Shown piece by piece: positions 1 to 7,800 of a stretch of DNA of 22,952 bases. The position numbers were made by a program, and so were the translations under genes. The stretch covers positions 1 to 22,952 of the forward strand of contig DATBMY010000262.1 of the NCBI GenBank assembly GCA_036554605.1, in the 5' to 3' direction. Source of the stretch: DATBMY01 sp036554605. GTDB lineage: Bacteria > Acidobacteriota > Blastocatellia > UBA7656. The notes under the pieces were generated by a model, which did not search any database, was not told the DNA's origin, and was given only the letters and a program-made list of their open reading frames with translations. Each line of letters starts with the position of its first letter. Within the stretch, counting starts at the first letter, position 1.

Positions 1-37
1 GTTATCATCTCTGTTCATATAAAATCCGGAAAAAATC

Positions 38-66
38 TTGACACAGATTCTTTTGCCGTCTAGATT
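38..66 (+). promoter_or_regulatory. sigma70-type promoter of the carotenoid operon
   Basis: A perfect -35 hexamer TTGACA (38-43) is followed by a 17-nt spacer and TAGATT (61-66, 4 of 6 matches to TATAAT). Transcription would start near 73. That leaves almost no leader for an ATG at 75 but about 23 nt for the ATG at 96. The region is the only upstream sequence visible before the seven-gene crt operon. No operator could be assigned, and any light or B12 control is not visible here. Confidence 0.6.
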
Positions 67-95
67 TTAGTTGGATGTCAAAGAGGGGCGAAAAG

Positions 96-1097
96 ATGGG
101 ATCGGGCCGGGAGTGGAGCGAGTCGCGCTGGGAGCGGGTAGAGATAGAGACGCGCCGGCGCGCGCTTGAGGCGGGCACCGAGCTTGCCCGGTGGCGCATT
201 ATCATCCGGCAGGCGCGCGCGGTGCTGAGAACCTACAGCACGAGCTTCTTTATCGTCACGCGCTTTCTGCCTTCGGGCAAGCGCGAGCGGGTCGAAGCCA
301 TCTATTCGGCGGTTCGCTATCCGGATGAGATAGTCGACACGTTTCGTATAAGCCCCGAAGAGCAGACCCGCGCGCTCCGATCCTGGGTGGCGAGCTACGA
401 GGCCGCGCTCGCCGCCCGCTCGATTGCCGAAGCGCTCGACGCGGGCGCGCCATGTTTTCTGGCGGCGTTTGCAAAGGTGGTGCGCGAATCGGGCATTGCG
501 CCCGAGCATTATCGAGCATTTATCAGCGCGATGGAGCTCGACGCAAATCCCCGCGCGTTCGATACGCTCGACGACCTGATAGATTCATACATATACGGGA
601 GCGCAATCGTAGTCGGGTATTTTCTCACACACGTATATGGGGCAAGCACGGCCGGTTCATTCAACCGCGCACTTCGAAGCGCGCGCGACCTCGCGATAGC
701 TCTACAGCTTACCAACTTCCTGCGCGATGTCGCCGAAGATCACAGGAGAAATCGCCTGTACCTTCCCCTGGATATGCTCGCCGAGGCAGGCATAGGCGAG
801 CTTGATCCGGGCGACGCCGGACAGTTATATGCGCTCGCGGGCGTCCTCAAGAAGCTGTCGCGGATTGCCGAGGATTATTACGAGTCGGCGCGGGGAAATA
901 TCGACGCCTTCGCCCCCGACAGCCGTATAGCGATTCGCGCATGCATAGACGTATATGCGCAGCTCAACAATCGCATGGGCCGGAGCCCGGCCGGGATACT
1001 CCACCGCGAGAGCGTGCCGATGATCGAAAAGTTCAGGGTGCTCCCGTCGAGCAAGTACTGGCGGCTGCCGCTTGCATACCTGTTCGAGGGGCGTTGA
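96..1097 (+). CDS. crtB: phytoene synthase (squalene/phytoene synthase family)
   Basis: This enzyme condenses two geranylgeranyl diphosphates head to head into 15-cis-phytoene, the first committed carotenoid step. Both Mg-binding aspartate motifs are visible: DEIVD at residues 77-81 and DVAED at 211-215 inside the family signature LTNFLRDVAEDHRRNRLYLP. The later YYESARGNIDAF segment also fits. I place the start at ATG 96, because AAGAGGGG lies 8 nt upstream and the promoter predicts transcription from about 73. ATG 75 in the same frame would be nearly leaderless and adds 7 residues. The product is 333 residues, with about 40 residues before the conserved core. It is the first gene of the operon, and crtI follows after 11 nt. 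A C30 (diapophytoene) product is possible, but the GGPP-type synthase in the operon favours C40. Confidence 0.93.
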   Translation: MGSGREWSESRWERVEIETRRRALEAGTELARWRIIIRQARAVLRTYSTSFFIVTRFLPSGKRERVEAIYSAVRYPDEIVDTFRISPEEQTRALRSWVASYEAALAARSIAEALDAGAPCFLAAFAKVVRESGIAPEHYRAFISAMELDANPRAFDTLDDLIDSYIYGSAIVVGYFLTHVYGASTAGSFNRALRSARDLAIALQLTNFLRDVAEDHRRNRLYLPLDMLAEAGIGELDPGDAGQLYALAGVLKKLSRIAEDYYESARGNIDAFAPDSRIAIRACIDVYAQLNNRMGRSPAGILHRESVPMIEKFRVLPSSKYWRLPLAYLFEGR

Positions 1098-1108
1098 GGG
1101 GACCGGCA

Positions 1109-2683
1109 ATGAGAGTTGGAGAGATTCTTCAGAAGACGAGCGTGATCGAGCCTTCGACTCGCGATACGGCGCGAGGGCGGAGGGCCGCGCGCGTAGCGGT
1201 CATCGGCGGGGGCCTGGGCGGGCTGAGCGCGGCGATACACCTGAAGCTCGCAGGGCTCGACGTGACCGTTTATGAGAAGAACGAGCGAGCCGGCGGCCGC
1301 GCGAACATAATCGAGCGCGCGGGCTACCGGTTCGACACCGGCCCGTCGCTTTTGAATTACCCGTGGGTATTCGAGGAGTTATTCAGCGCCGCGGGCCGCC
1401 GGTTTGAAGATTACGTGAGGCTGCTTGCGGTCGAGCCTTCGGTCGGCTTTCAATGGCCGGACGGCGCCAGCCTTCAGCTATCGAGCGACATCGGCCGCCT
1501 GCTTGAAGAGTTCGAACGGGTCGAGCCGGGCGTCGGCCCGCGCCTTCTCGCCTTTTTCCGGGACGCCGCCGAGAAGTACAGAATCTCTTTCGAAAAACTC
1601 GTCACGCGCAACGAGGATAGCTTCTTAAAATGGATAGGGCGACTCGGGCCCGGCGAGATGGCTCGCCTTTCGATACACCGCTCGCTCGCAAGCGAGCTGG
1701 GCCGCTTTTTCAAAAGCGATCACATACGCGAGGCGCTCGGCTCATACGGCATGTATCTTGGCGGATCGCCATATCAACTGCCGGGACTCTTTTCGATACT
1801 GCCTTACGGCGAGCTGGCTTTCGGGCTATGGCTTCCGAAGGGCGGCATATTCGCGCTGGTTATGGCCGTAGAGCGATTGGCGCGAGAAATCGGCGTTCGC
1901 ATAGAGACTTCACGGGGGGTGCGAAAGATAATCACGCGAGCGGGACAGGTGGCGGGGCTTGAGCTTGAAGACGGCCGCATAGACGATGCGCGCATCGTTG
2001 TCTCGAACGTCGACGTCCCGACAACCGATTCGGAGTTAATAAGCGACGCGCGGCTTTCGGCGCGAGCGCGGCGCACGCGTATGACGCCGGGGGTGATCAC
2101 GTTTTATTTCGGCCTGCGCGGCAAGGTGGAAAAGATCGGCCACCACACGATCTTCCTGCCCGGGGATTATCGCGGCGCGTTCGATTGCTTGCTCAAGAAA
2201 AAGCGCATCCCCGAAGAGATGCCTTTTTATGTGAGCGTGCCTTCGGCGACCGACCCGGAGCTTGCTCCCGCCGGGTGCGACGCGGTCTTTGTGCTAGTGC
2301 CCACTCCGTTAATAAGCGAGATGCCGAGCGCGGACTTTGAGCGCGAACGCGCGCGGGTGCGGGAGCGAATCTTTGCGCGGCTTCGCGATCACGGCGTTGA
2401 GATCACCCCCGAGCGCATAGAGGTAGAAGAAGTTCTATCGCCTGTCGAATGGCGTAATCGCTTCGGCCTGTATGACGGCTCGGCCTTCGGCGCCGCGCAC
2501 ACGCTTTTTCAGATGGGGCCGATGCGCGCGCGAAATCACTCGGCCGAAATCGAAGGGCTGTTCTACGCGGGAGCGGGCACCACGCCCGGCACCGGGATGC
2601 CTATGGTCGTATTGAGCGGCAAGATGGTCGCCGAGCGAGTCGTAGAGTTCGTCTCGCGCTCGGGCCTTCCGGCTCGAAGCTGA
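1109..2683 (+). CDS. crtI: phytoene desaturase, CrtI type
   Basis: This is an FAD-dependent amine-oxidase-fold desaturase, expected to convert phytoene to lycopene or neurosporene at the membrane. The Rossmann motif VAVIGGGLGGLSAAIHL lies near residues 29-45, followed by E(x)2AGGRAN and RFDTGPSLL. The C-terminal GTTPGTGMPMVVLSGKMVAE is the usual CrtI flavin-contact segment. The product is 524 residues, slightly longer than the usual 490-510 because of a basic N-terminal tail of about 25 residues. The open frame extends upstream into crtB, but ATG 1109 is preferred because GAGGGG lies about 8 nt upstream and the protein then starts shortly before the FAD motif. It lies 11 nt after crtB and 9 nt before the hydrolase. 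The number of desaturation steps cannot be read from the sequence. Confidence 0.92.
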   Translation: MRVGEILQKTSVIEPSTRDTARGRRAARVAVIGGGLGGLSAAIHLKLAGLDVTVYEKNERAGGRANIIERAGYRFDTGPSLLNYPWVFEELFSAAGRRFEDYVRLLAVEPSVGFQWPDGASLQLSSDIGRLLEEFERVEPGVGPRLLAFFRDAAEKYRISFEKLVTRNEDSFLKWIGRLGPGEMARLSIHRSLASELGRFFKSDHIREALGSYGMYLGGSPYQLPGLFSILPYGELAFGLWLPKGGIFALVMAVERLAREIGVRIETSRGVRKIITRAGQVAGLELEDGRIDDARIVVSNVDVPTTDSELISDARLSARARRTRMTPGVITFYFGLRGKVEKIGHHTIFLPGDYRGAFDCLLKKKRIPEEMPFYVSVPSATDPELAPAGCDAVFVLVPTPLISEMPSADFERERARVRERIFARLRDHGVEITPERIEVEEVLSPVEWRNRFGLYDGSAFGAAHTLFQMGPMRARNHSAEIEGLFYAGAGTTPGTGMPMVVLSGKMVAERVVEFVSRSGLPARS

Positions 2684-2692
2684 GTTCCGATT

Positions 2693-3490
2693 ATGCACGT
2701 TCACAGATACGGATCGGGTGAAAACTGCTTTTTAGGTCTCCACGGGTGGGGGGGCACCCATCGCACTTTCGAGCCGCTGGCCGCCTTTGTGCCCGCGGAT
2801 TCGTCGCTTTATGCCGCCGACCTGCCTGGCTATGGCCTTTCGCCCGCGCCCGCACACTGGAGGCTCGAAGCAATCGCCGGTGAGGTGGCCGAAGAACTAT
2901 TAAAGATCGGGCGGGGGCTGACCGTGATAGGTAATTGCAGCGGGGCGATACTTGCGCTGCTCGCGGCAAGCCGCGGCCTCGATGTCGCCGGCCGTATCAG
3001 TCGTTTCGTGATGATCGATCCGTTCGCTTTCATGCCCTGGTACTTCAAGCTGTTCGTCACCGCCAGCTTTGGCCGCGCGGCTTACATAACGACTTTCGCA
3101 AACCCGGCCGGCCGCTGGGTGACGAACCTGTCGCTCAAGCGCCGCCGCTCGAATCAGTCTGACCTGACCCGCTCGTTTGCCCGGATAGACCACGAAGTCG
3201 CTTACAGGTATCTGGAAATGCTAAATGGCCTCGACAGCATAGATCAATTCAAAGGGCTGAGAATGCCGGTAGAGATAATTCATGGCGAGAAGAGTTTCGC
3301 GGCCGTGCGCCGGTCGGTCGAGATGTGGAAAAAGCTCTGGCCGCGGGCGCGCGCAATCGAGCTTGCGGGCGTCGGCCATCTGCCCATCGAAGAGGCTCCG
3401 CGGCGGTTGAGCGAGATCATATTCAAACAGGAGTCGCGCCTCGCGCATCCTGCGTTGATGAAGAGAGGTGAGATGAATCGTGGAGAATGA
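2693..3490 (+). CDS. alpha/beta hydrolase-fold protein in the carotenoid operon, Cys in the nucleophile elbow
   Basis: The product is 265 residues with an alpha/beta hydrolase fold. The oxyanion segment is FLGLHGWGG (His17-Gly18), the nucleophile elbow is VIGNCSGAI and the catalytic-His segment is GVGHLPIEEAP (His229). The G-x-Nuc-x-G frame puts Cys82 (codon TGC at 2936-2938) at the nucleophile position where Ser is usual. The loop that normally carries the acid reads HGEKSF, with Ser201 where Asp is common. It could be a thiol-type hydrolase like dienelactone hydrolase, an acyltransferase acting on a carotenoid or its sugar, or catalytically altered. Its place between crtI and crtE, overlapping the latter by 11 nt, argues for a role tied to carotenoid or prenyl metabolism. 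The substrate is unknown. Confidence 0.8.
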   Translation: MHVHRYGSGENCFLGLHGWGGTHRTFEPLAAFVPADSSLYAADLPGYGLSPAPAHWRLEAIAGEVAEELLKIGRGLTVIGNCSGAILALLAASRGLDVAGRISRFVMIDPFAFMPWYFKLFVTASFGRAAYITTFANPAGRWVTNLSLKRRRSNQSDLTRSFARIDHEVAYRYLEMLNGLDSIDQFKGLRMPVEIIHGEKSFAAVRRSVEMWKKLWPRARAIELAGVGHLPIEEAPRRLSEIIFKQESRLAHPALMKRGEMNRGE

Positions 3491-4379
3491 CCTGCGCGAC
3501 TTTATCGAGCAGCACCGCGAAGTCTTAGAGAATGCGCTCGCGGGCAGCTTGCCGGTGAGCCGTTACGCGAGCGCCGCGCCTCTTAACGAAGCCCTGCGCT
3601 ACGCGCTCTTTCCGGGCGGCAAGCGGCTTCGTCCCATGCTGACGCTCGTGGGGGCGAGCGTCGTGGGCGCGCGTGTCGCCGACGCGCTGCCCGCGGCCTG
3701 CGCCATTGAGTTTTTGCACACCAGCTCGCTCATACTCGACGACCTGCCGGGAATGGATGACGCGACGTTGCGGCGCGGGCGGTCGGCCCTGCACCTTGTA
3801 TTCGGCGAAGGGACGGCAATGCTCGCGGCGCTCGCGCTGCTCAATCAGTCATACTCATTGCTTGCCGGCCGGCGAGCGATCTCTGAGATGGCCCGCTGTA
3901 TCGGCTCGGACGGGATGATCGGCGGGCAGGCCGCGGATATAACGAGACACGCGGAGGTGGCCGGTCTTAACGCGCTCTCGACGCGGAGCCTGAAGACGGC
4001 CGCGCTGATGCGGCTGACGATGACGGCGGGCGCGATCACGTGCGGGGCGTGTGAAGAGGACGTGACGGCGCTCGGCCTTTTCGGCGAGCATCTGGGCACG
4101 GCTTATCAGATATACGACGACCTGCTCGACGAGCTTGGCGATATGGAGGAGGCTGGTAAGAGTCTGCGGCAGGATTTGCGTCACCTGCGCCCGAGCTTTG
4201 CCGGTGAGCTTGGGCCTGGCGGGGCGCGGACGTTTGCCGCCGGTCTCATCGAGCAGGCTAAATCCGCCGCGTCCGAGCGTTTTGGCGCGCGCCGCGAAGC
4301 GCGGCTGCTCACGAGCGCGGCCGATTTCATACTTGCTTACGTGGAGAGCTTGAGAGCGCGCATAGAGATGGTCGCATGA
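3480..4379 (+). CDS. crtE: geranylgeranyl diphosphate synthase (polyprenyl synthetase family)
   Basis: This trans-prenyltransferase elongates allylic diphosphates with IPP and most likely supplies GGPP to CrtB. Visible motifs are GGKRLRPML, the first Asp-rich motif DDLPGMDD (residues 87-94), GMIGGQAADI, KTAAL and the second Asp-rich motif DDLLD (213-217), followed by a conserved Lys in AGKSLRQD. The length of 299 residues is normal. The start is GTG 3480, inside the end of the hydrolase gene (11-nt overlap). AGAGGTGAG just upstream serves as ribosome binding site, so translation is probably coupled. FPP or GGPP chain length cannot be told with certainty; operon context favours GGPP. Confidence 0.9.
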   Translation: MENDLRDFIEQHREVLENALAGSLPVSRYASAAPLNEALRYALFPGGKRLRPMLTLVGASVVGARVADALPAACAIEFLHTSSLILDDLPGMDDATLRRGRSALHLVFGEGTAMLAALALLNQSYSLLAGRRAISEMARCIGSDGMIGGQAADITRHAEVAGLNALSTRSLKTAALMRLTMTAGAITCGACEEDVTALGLFGEHLGTAYQIYDDLLDELGDMEEAGKSLRQDLRHLRPSFAGELGPGGARTFAAGLIEQAKSAASERFGARREARLLTSAADFILAYVESLRARIEMVA

Positions 4380-4395
4380 CCAGAGTAGCTTACGA

Positions 4396-5520
4396 ATGAT
4401 CAGTCTTGAGACGGCAGCTTTGATTCTTTTATTCGCGCCCGCGCTTTTGATACTCGTCACTGTCGCGTGGAATGTTGCCGCGTGGCCGCGGATAAAAAAG
4501 AGCGGCGACTCTTTTGAAGCGGAGGTCTCGGTACTGATCCCCGCGCGCAATGAAGAAGCCAACATAGGAGATTGCTTGAAATCGGTAATAAGCCAGGACC
4601 GCACCGTAGCGGAGATACTGGTTTATGACGACCATTCGACGGACCTGACTGCGCGGATAATCTCGGATCACGAAGCCCTGGACGCGCGCGTGCGGTTGAT
4701 CGCGCCGCGAGAGTTGCCCGAGGGCTGGTGCGGAAAGAACTTTGCCTGTCACCGTCTTGCGAGCGAGGCGCGCACGCGCTGGCTGCTCTTTATTGATGCC
4801 GATGCGAGGCTCGAAAGCAAGGCTGTCGCTAGCTTGATTGCCGAGGCGCGCGAGCGCCGCGTGTCGATGCTTTCGGCATGGCCCGCGCTCGAGATGGAGA
4901 GCTTCTGGGAAAAGATGCTGATGCCCATGCTCAATTTCGTCGTCTTCACGCTCTTTCCCGCGCCGCTTTCTTTCCGCCGCGAAGACCCATCGCTCGGGCT
5001 CGCCCATGGAGCGTGCATACTGGCCGAACGTGATATCTACTTTAAAGTCGGCGGCCACACCGCGGTGAGGGGAGAGATATTCGAGGACCAGCGCCTGGCT
5101 CGCCTGTGGCGCGAAAAAGGCGAGCGCGGTTTGTGCCTGGATGGGGCCGGTGTAGTGAGCGTTCGCATGTATGATTCGCTTGCGAAAATCTTTCGCGGTT
5201 TTCAGAAGAATTTCTTTCCCGCCTTTCGCCGCGAAGTGAGCTTCTGGGGCTTTCTCTACCTGCACGCGACGGTTTTGCTTGCGCCAATGCTGCTTCTCTT
5301 TGCGTGGCGGGTGTGGCCAGTAGCGGCAGCCGCGCTTGCGGTCCTGCTTATGCGGCTGCTGCTGGCCGGGAGATTTGGTCATCCGCTCTGGGCGATACTA
5401 TTTCATCCCGTAGCCGAAGCCATATTGATCTATGTCGGCCTCTCTTCCTGGTGGAGGTGCAAGAGCGGCAGGGGGGTTGTTTGGAAAGGCCGGGGCTATC
5501 AGGGGGCGGTTAATAATTAA
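4396..5520 (+). CDS. membrane-associated GT2 glycosyltransferase, CrtQ/CruG-like carotenoid glycosyltransferase
   Basis: This family 2 glycosyltransferase has 374 residues. An N-terminal hydrophobic segment (about residues 5-28) is followed by the GT-A domain with VSVLIPARNEEANI, GWCGKNFAC, the metal-binding DAD (Asp134 and Asp136) and an ED region in GEIFEDQRLARLWR. Two or three hydrophobic C-terminal segments follow, and the tail holds WKGRGY. The length, the GW-GK-AC segment and the WKGRxY tail recall staphylococcal CrtQ. CruF two genes downstream makes a CruG- or CruC-like role more likely: transfer of a sugar to a carotenoid hydroxyl at the cytoplasmic membrane. It starts 16 nt after crtE. 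The sugar donor and acceptor are inferred. Confidence 0.83.
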   Translation: MISLETAALILLFAPALLILVTVAWNVAAWPRIKKSGDSFEAEVSVLIPARNEEANIGDCLKSVISQDRTVAEILVYDDHSTDLTARIISDHEALDARVRLIAPRELPEGWCGKNFACHRLASEARTRWLLFIDADARLESKAVASLIAEARERRVSMLSAWPALEMESFWEKMLMPMLNFVVFTLFPAPLSFRREDPSLGLAHGACILAERDIYFKVGGHTAVRGEIFEDQRLARLWREKGERGLCLDGAGVVSVRMYDSLAKIFRGFQKNFFPAFRREVSFWGFLYLHATVLLAPMLLLFAWRVWPVAAAALAVLLMRLLLAGRFGHPLWAILFHPVAEAILIYVGLSSWWRCKSGRGVVWKGRGYQGAVNN

Positions 5521-5528
5521 GCAATCGA

Positions 5529-6995
5529 ATGAATAAGAGAAAGGCTGTGATAATCGGAGGCGGGCTTGGGGGGATCGCGGTAGCGCTGCGACTGGCCGCG
5601 CGCGGCTGGCAGGTAACCGTATGCGAGCGAGGCCCGACCTTCGGAGGCAAGATGAACGTGTGGGGCGAGCGCGGCTTTCGATTCGACACCGGGCCGTCGC
5701 TTATTACCATGCCGTGGATACTTGGCGAGCTATTGGAAGCCGCGGGCGAAAGGCTCGAAGATCACCTTGAGCTTGTGCGTATAGAACCTGTCTCCGAGTA
5801 CGTATTTGACGACGGCACGCGCTTTACTTATTCGTCCTCCATGCCTGAGTGGATCCAGACGCTCAGGCAGCTGGACCGGCGCGACGAACAGGGGTTCTTC
5901 AAATTCATGATGCTGGGCGCGCAGCTTTACGAAATATCGAAAGAGACATTTCTCAGCCGGCCGCCTTTTGCGAAGCCCGACCCGCGCTCGCTCGCCGCTA
6001 TGCGCCATATGCCCTTGAGATATGGATGGGGGAATTATCACGAAACGGTTGCGGCCCATTTCAAAAGCCCTCATCTGATTCAACTCTTCGACCGCTATCC
6101 GACATACGTCGGCTCATCGCCTTACCGCTCGCCGGCGACGCTGGCGGTCATCCCTTACATCGAGTACTCGTTTGGCGGGTGGTATGTTAAAGGCGGGCTC
6201 TATCGTGTCATCGAATCGCTCACCGGCATTGCCCGGCGCGCGGGCGTGCGTCTTTTAACGGGCGCGCAAGTCGAGGGCATTGTAACCAGGGGCGGCGCGG
6301 CGCGCGGCGTGCGCCTGAAAGGCGGAATATGGCTGAAGTGCGACGCGGTAATCATGAATGGCGACGCGTCGAAAGCAGCCGAGCTTTTAGGCGAGGCAGG
6401 CGCACGCGAATTGCCACCGCGCGAGCGCTCGCTATCGGGGCTGATCTTTTTGCTCGGCGTCCGTCGCAATCTCAACGGGCTTCGGCATCACTCGATATAC
6501 TTCTCTTCAGATTATGCGCAAGAATTTCGCCAGCTATTCGACGAGCGGCGTTTTCCGGATGATCCGACCGTTTACGTCAACGCGCCCAGCCGCACCGACC
6601 GCTCGGTCGTGCCCGGCGAAGGCGAAGCGCTGTTCGTGATGGCAAACGCGCCGGCCGACGCGGATGGATGGACTGAAACCGATATAGCCGAAGCGCGCCG
6701 GCGCGTCTTCGATAGATTGCGCAAGGGCGGCTTCCCGGATATTGAAAGCGACGTGGTAGTGAGCGACGTGTGGACGCCGCGCCGGTTGGCTCGTCAATAC
6801 GTGATGCCGGGCGGCGCGATTTACGGCACGCACTCGCACGGGTGGCGGCGCGCTTTCTTGAGGCCGCCCAACAAGCACCGCAAAGTGAAAGGGCTTTATT
6901 TCGTTGGCGGCAGCACTCACCCCGGCGGAGGAACTCCCACGGTGCTGCTTTCGGCTCGCATAACCGCGAACCTTATAGAAAAGCACGAGTCGTAG
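5529..6995 (+). CDS. crtD: second CrtI-family oxidoreductase, probable carotenoid 3',4'-desaturase (CrtD type)
   Basis: This is an FAD-dependent desaturase of 488 residues. The FAD motif AVIIGGGLGGIAVALRL (residues 6-22) is followed by FGGKMN, RFDTGPSLITMPW and the C-terminal GGSTHPGGGTPTVLLSARI. The long middle section holds TYVGSSPYRSPATLAVIPYI and GGWYVKGGLYRV, as in CrtD and CrtN-like enzymes. It differs clearly from the first desaturase of the operon, so it is a paralogue with its own substrate. With CruF beside it, C-3',4' desaturation of a 1'-hydroxylated end group is the best reading, as in Deinococcus. A CrtP-type terminal oxidase or a second phytoene/lycopene desaturase is not excluded. 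It lies 8 nt after the glycosyltransferase and 2 nt before cruF. Confidence 0.8.
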   Translation: MNKRKAVIIGGGLGGIAVALRLAARGWQVTVCERGPTFGGKMNVWGERGFRFDTGPSLITMPWILGELLEAAGERLEDHLELVRIEPVSEYVFDDGTRFTYSSSMPEWIQTLRQLDRRDEQGFFKFMMLGAQLYEISKETFLSRPPFAKPDPRSLAAMRHMPLRYGWGNYHETVAAHFKSPHLIQLFDRYPTYVGSSPYRSPATLAVIPYIEYSFGGWYVKGGLYRVIESLTGIARRAGVRLLTGAQVEGIVTRGGAARGVRLKGGIWLKCDAVIMNGDASKAAELLGEAGARELPPRERSLSGLIFLLGVRRNLNGLRHHSIYFSSDYAQEFRQLFDERRFPDDPTVYVNAPSRTDRSVVPGEGEALFVMANAPADADGWTETDIAEARRRVFDRLRKGGFPDIESDVVVSDVWTPRRLARQYVMPGGAIYGTHSHGWRRAFLRPPNKHRKVKGLYFVGGSTHPGGGTPTVLLSARITANLIEKHES

Positions 6996-6997
6996 AG

Positions 6998-7786
6998 ATG
7001 AGTTTCGCCCTCGATAAAAGATCCGCGGCCGCAAAGCGAAGGCTTGCCTTCAGTACTTCGATCCGCAAAGCGGCGCTCCTACTGGTCGTTGCCTTCTACA
7101 TTTTCTTGTGGGCGGGCGGCGTGGGCTCTCATATACTGCTGGGCGAAACGCCTGCCGGCGTGGCCTGGGCGGCCCCTGTTTTTCTGTTGCTCGCGGGGAT
7201 GATAATCGCGCTCGGGACGAAAGCGGCCGCATTCGCGCGCTTGCTCGCGGCAGCAATGATCGGTTTTGCCGCCGAGGTCCTTGGCGTAGCCTACGGCTTT
7301 ATCTTTGGCGGCTATGTATATACCGATGCGCTCGCGCCGCGACTTTTTGAAGTGCCGCTGGTGATGGTCAGCGCGTGGGCGGTGCTGCTTGCCTACGTGG
7401 TTGAGATGTTACGCTCGTTCAAATTGCCCGCATGGACCAGGATTGTTACGGCGAGCGCGTGGATGACCTCTATCGATCTTGTGATAGACCCGCTTGCCGC
7501 GAACCAGCTCGGCTACTGGCGGTGGATGGAAGCGGGACCGTACTACGGCGTGCCGCTGCATAACTTTGCCGGGTGGTTTGCGGTAAGCCTCGCGGCGTTC
7601 GCTTTACTGAGATTGATGCGGGGCGACGTGTTGCCGCCGGGCGCGTGGTCGCGCCGCGTGGGGCTGAGCATAATACTTTTCTTCACCGCAATGAGTTTCG
7701 TTCACGCCCTCGCGCTTCCGGCCGTGTTCGGCATCATCCTGACCGCGCTTCACGTCGTAGTGCTGTTTATTCGCAAACCAGATTGA
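6998..7786 (+). CDS. cruF: carotenoid 1',2'-hydratase, CruF family (DUF422)
   Basis: This polytopic membrane protein of 262 residues has about seven hydrophobic segments. Conserved CruF features are present: an E(x)2GVAYGFIFGGYVYTD loop, EVPLVMVSAWAVL, the DLVIDPLA segment, W-W and YYGVPLHNFAGWF. CruF adds water across the 1',2' double bond of the psi end of lycopene- or gamma-carotene-type carotenoids, giving a tertiary hydroxyl. I chose ATG 6998, 2 nt after the crtD stop; the open frame upstream overlaps crtD and is not needed. No strong ribosome binding site is visible, so translational coupling is likely. It is the last gene of the operon and converges on ada with only 14 nt between, without an obvious terminator hairpin. 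Confidence 0.88.
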   Translation: MSFALDKRSAAAKRRLAFSTSIRKAALLLVVAFYIFLWAGGVGSHILLGETPAGVAWAAPVFLLLAGMIIALGTKAAAFARLLAAAMIGFAAEVLGVAYGFIFGGYVYTDALAPRLFEVPLVMVSAWAVLLAYVVEMLRSFKLPAWTRIVTASAWMTSIDLVIDPLAANQLGYWRWMEAGPYYGVPLHNFAGWFAVSLAAFALLRLMRGDVLPPGAWSRRVGLSIILFFTAMSFVHALALPAVFGIILTALHVVVLFIRKPD

Positions 7787-7800
7787 AGAATCATTATTCC

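Noticed and set aside
941..1108. N-terminal extension of crtI into crtB
   Set aside because: The extra 56 residues lie inside crtB in another frame; ATG 1109 has a ribosome binding site and a normal distance to the FAD motif.
3780..3850. Loss of the GD pair in the AILAGDALL segment of the prenyl synthase
   Set aside because: CrtE-type synthases often vary here, and both Asp-rich motifs are intact, so it is not a sign of inactivity.
3855..4604. 249-codon open frame on the minus strand
   Set aside because: It is antisense to crtE and the start of the glycosyltransferase, with no domain and an Arg-rich composition typical of shadows.
4429..5382. 317-codon open frame on the minus strand
   Set aside because: It lies wholly antisense to the glycosyltransferase gene, has no family features, and is a GC-rich codon shadow.
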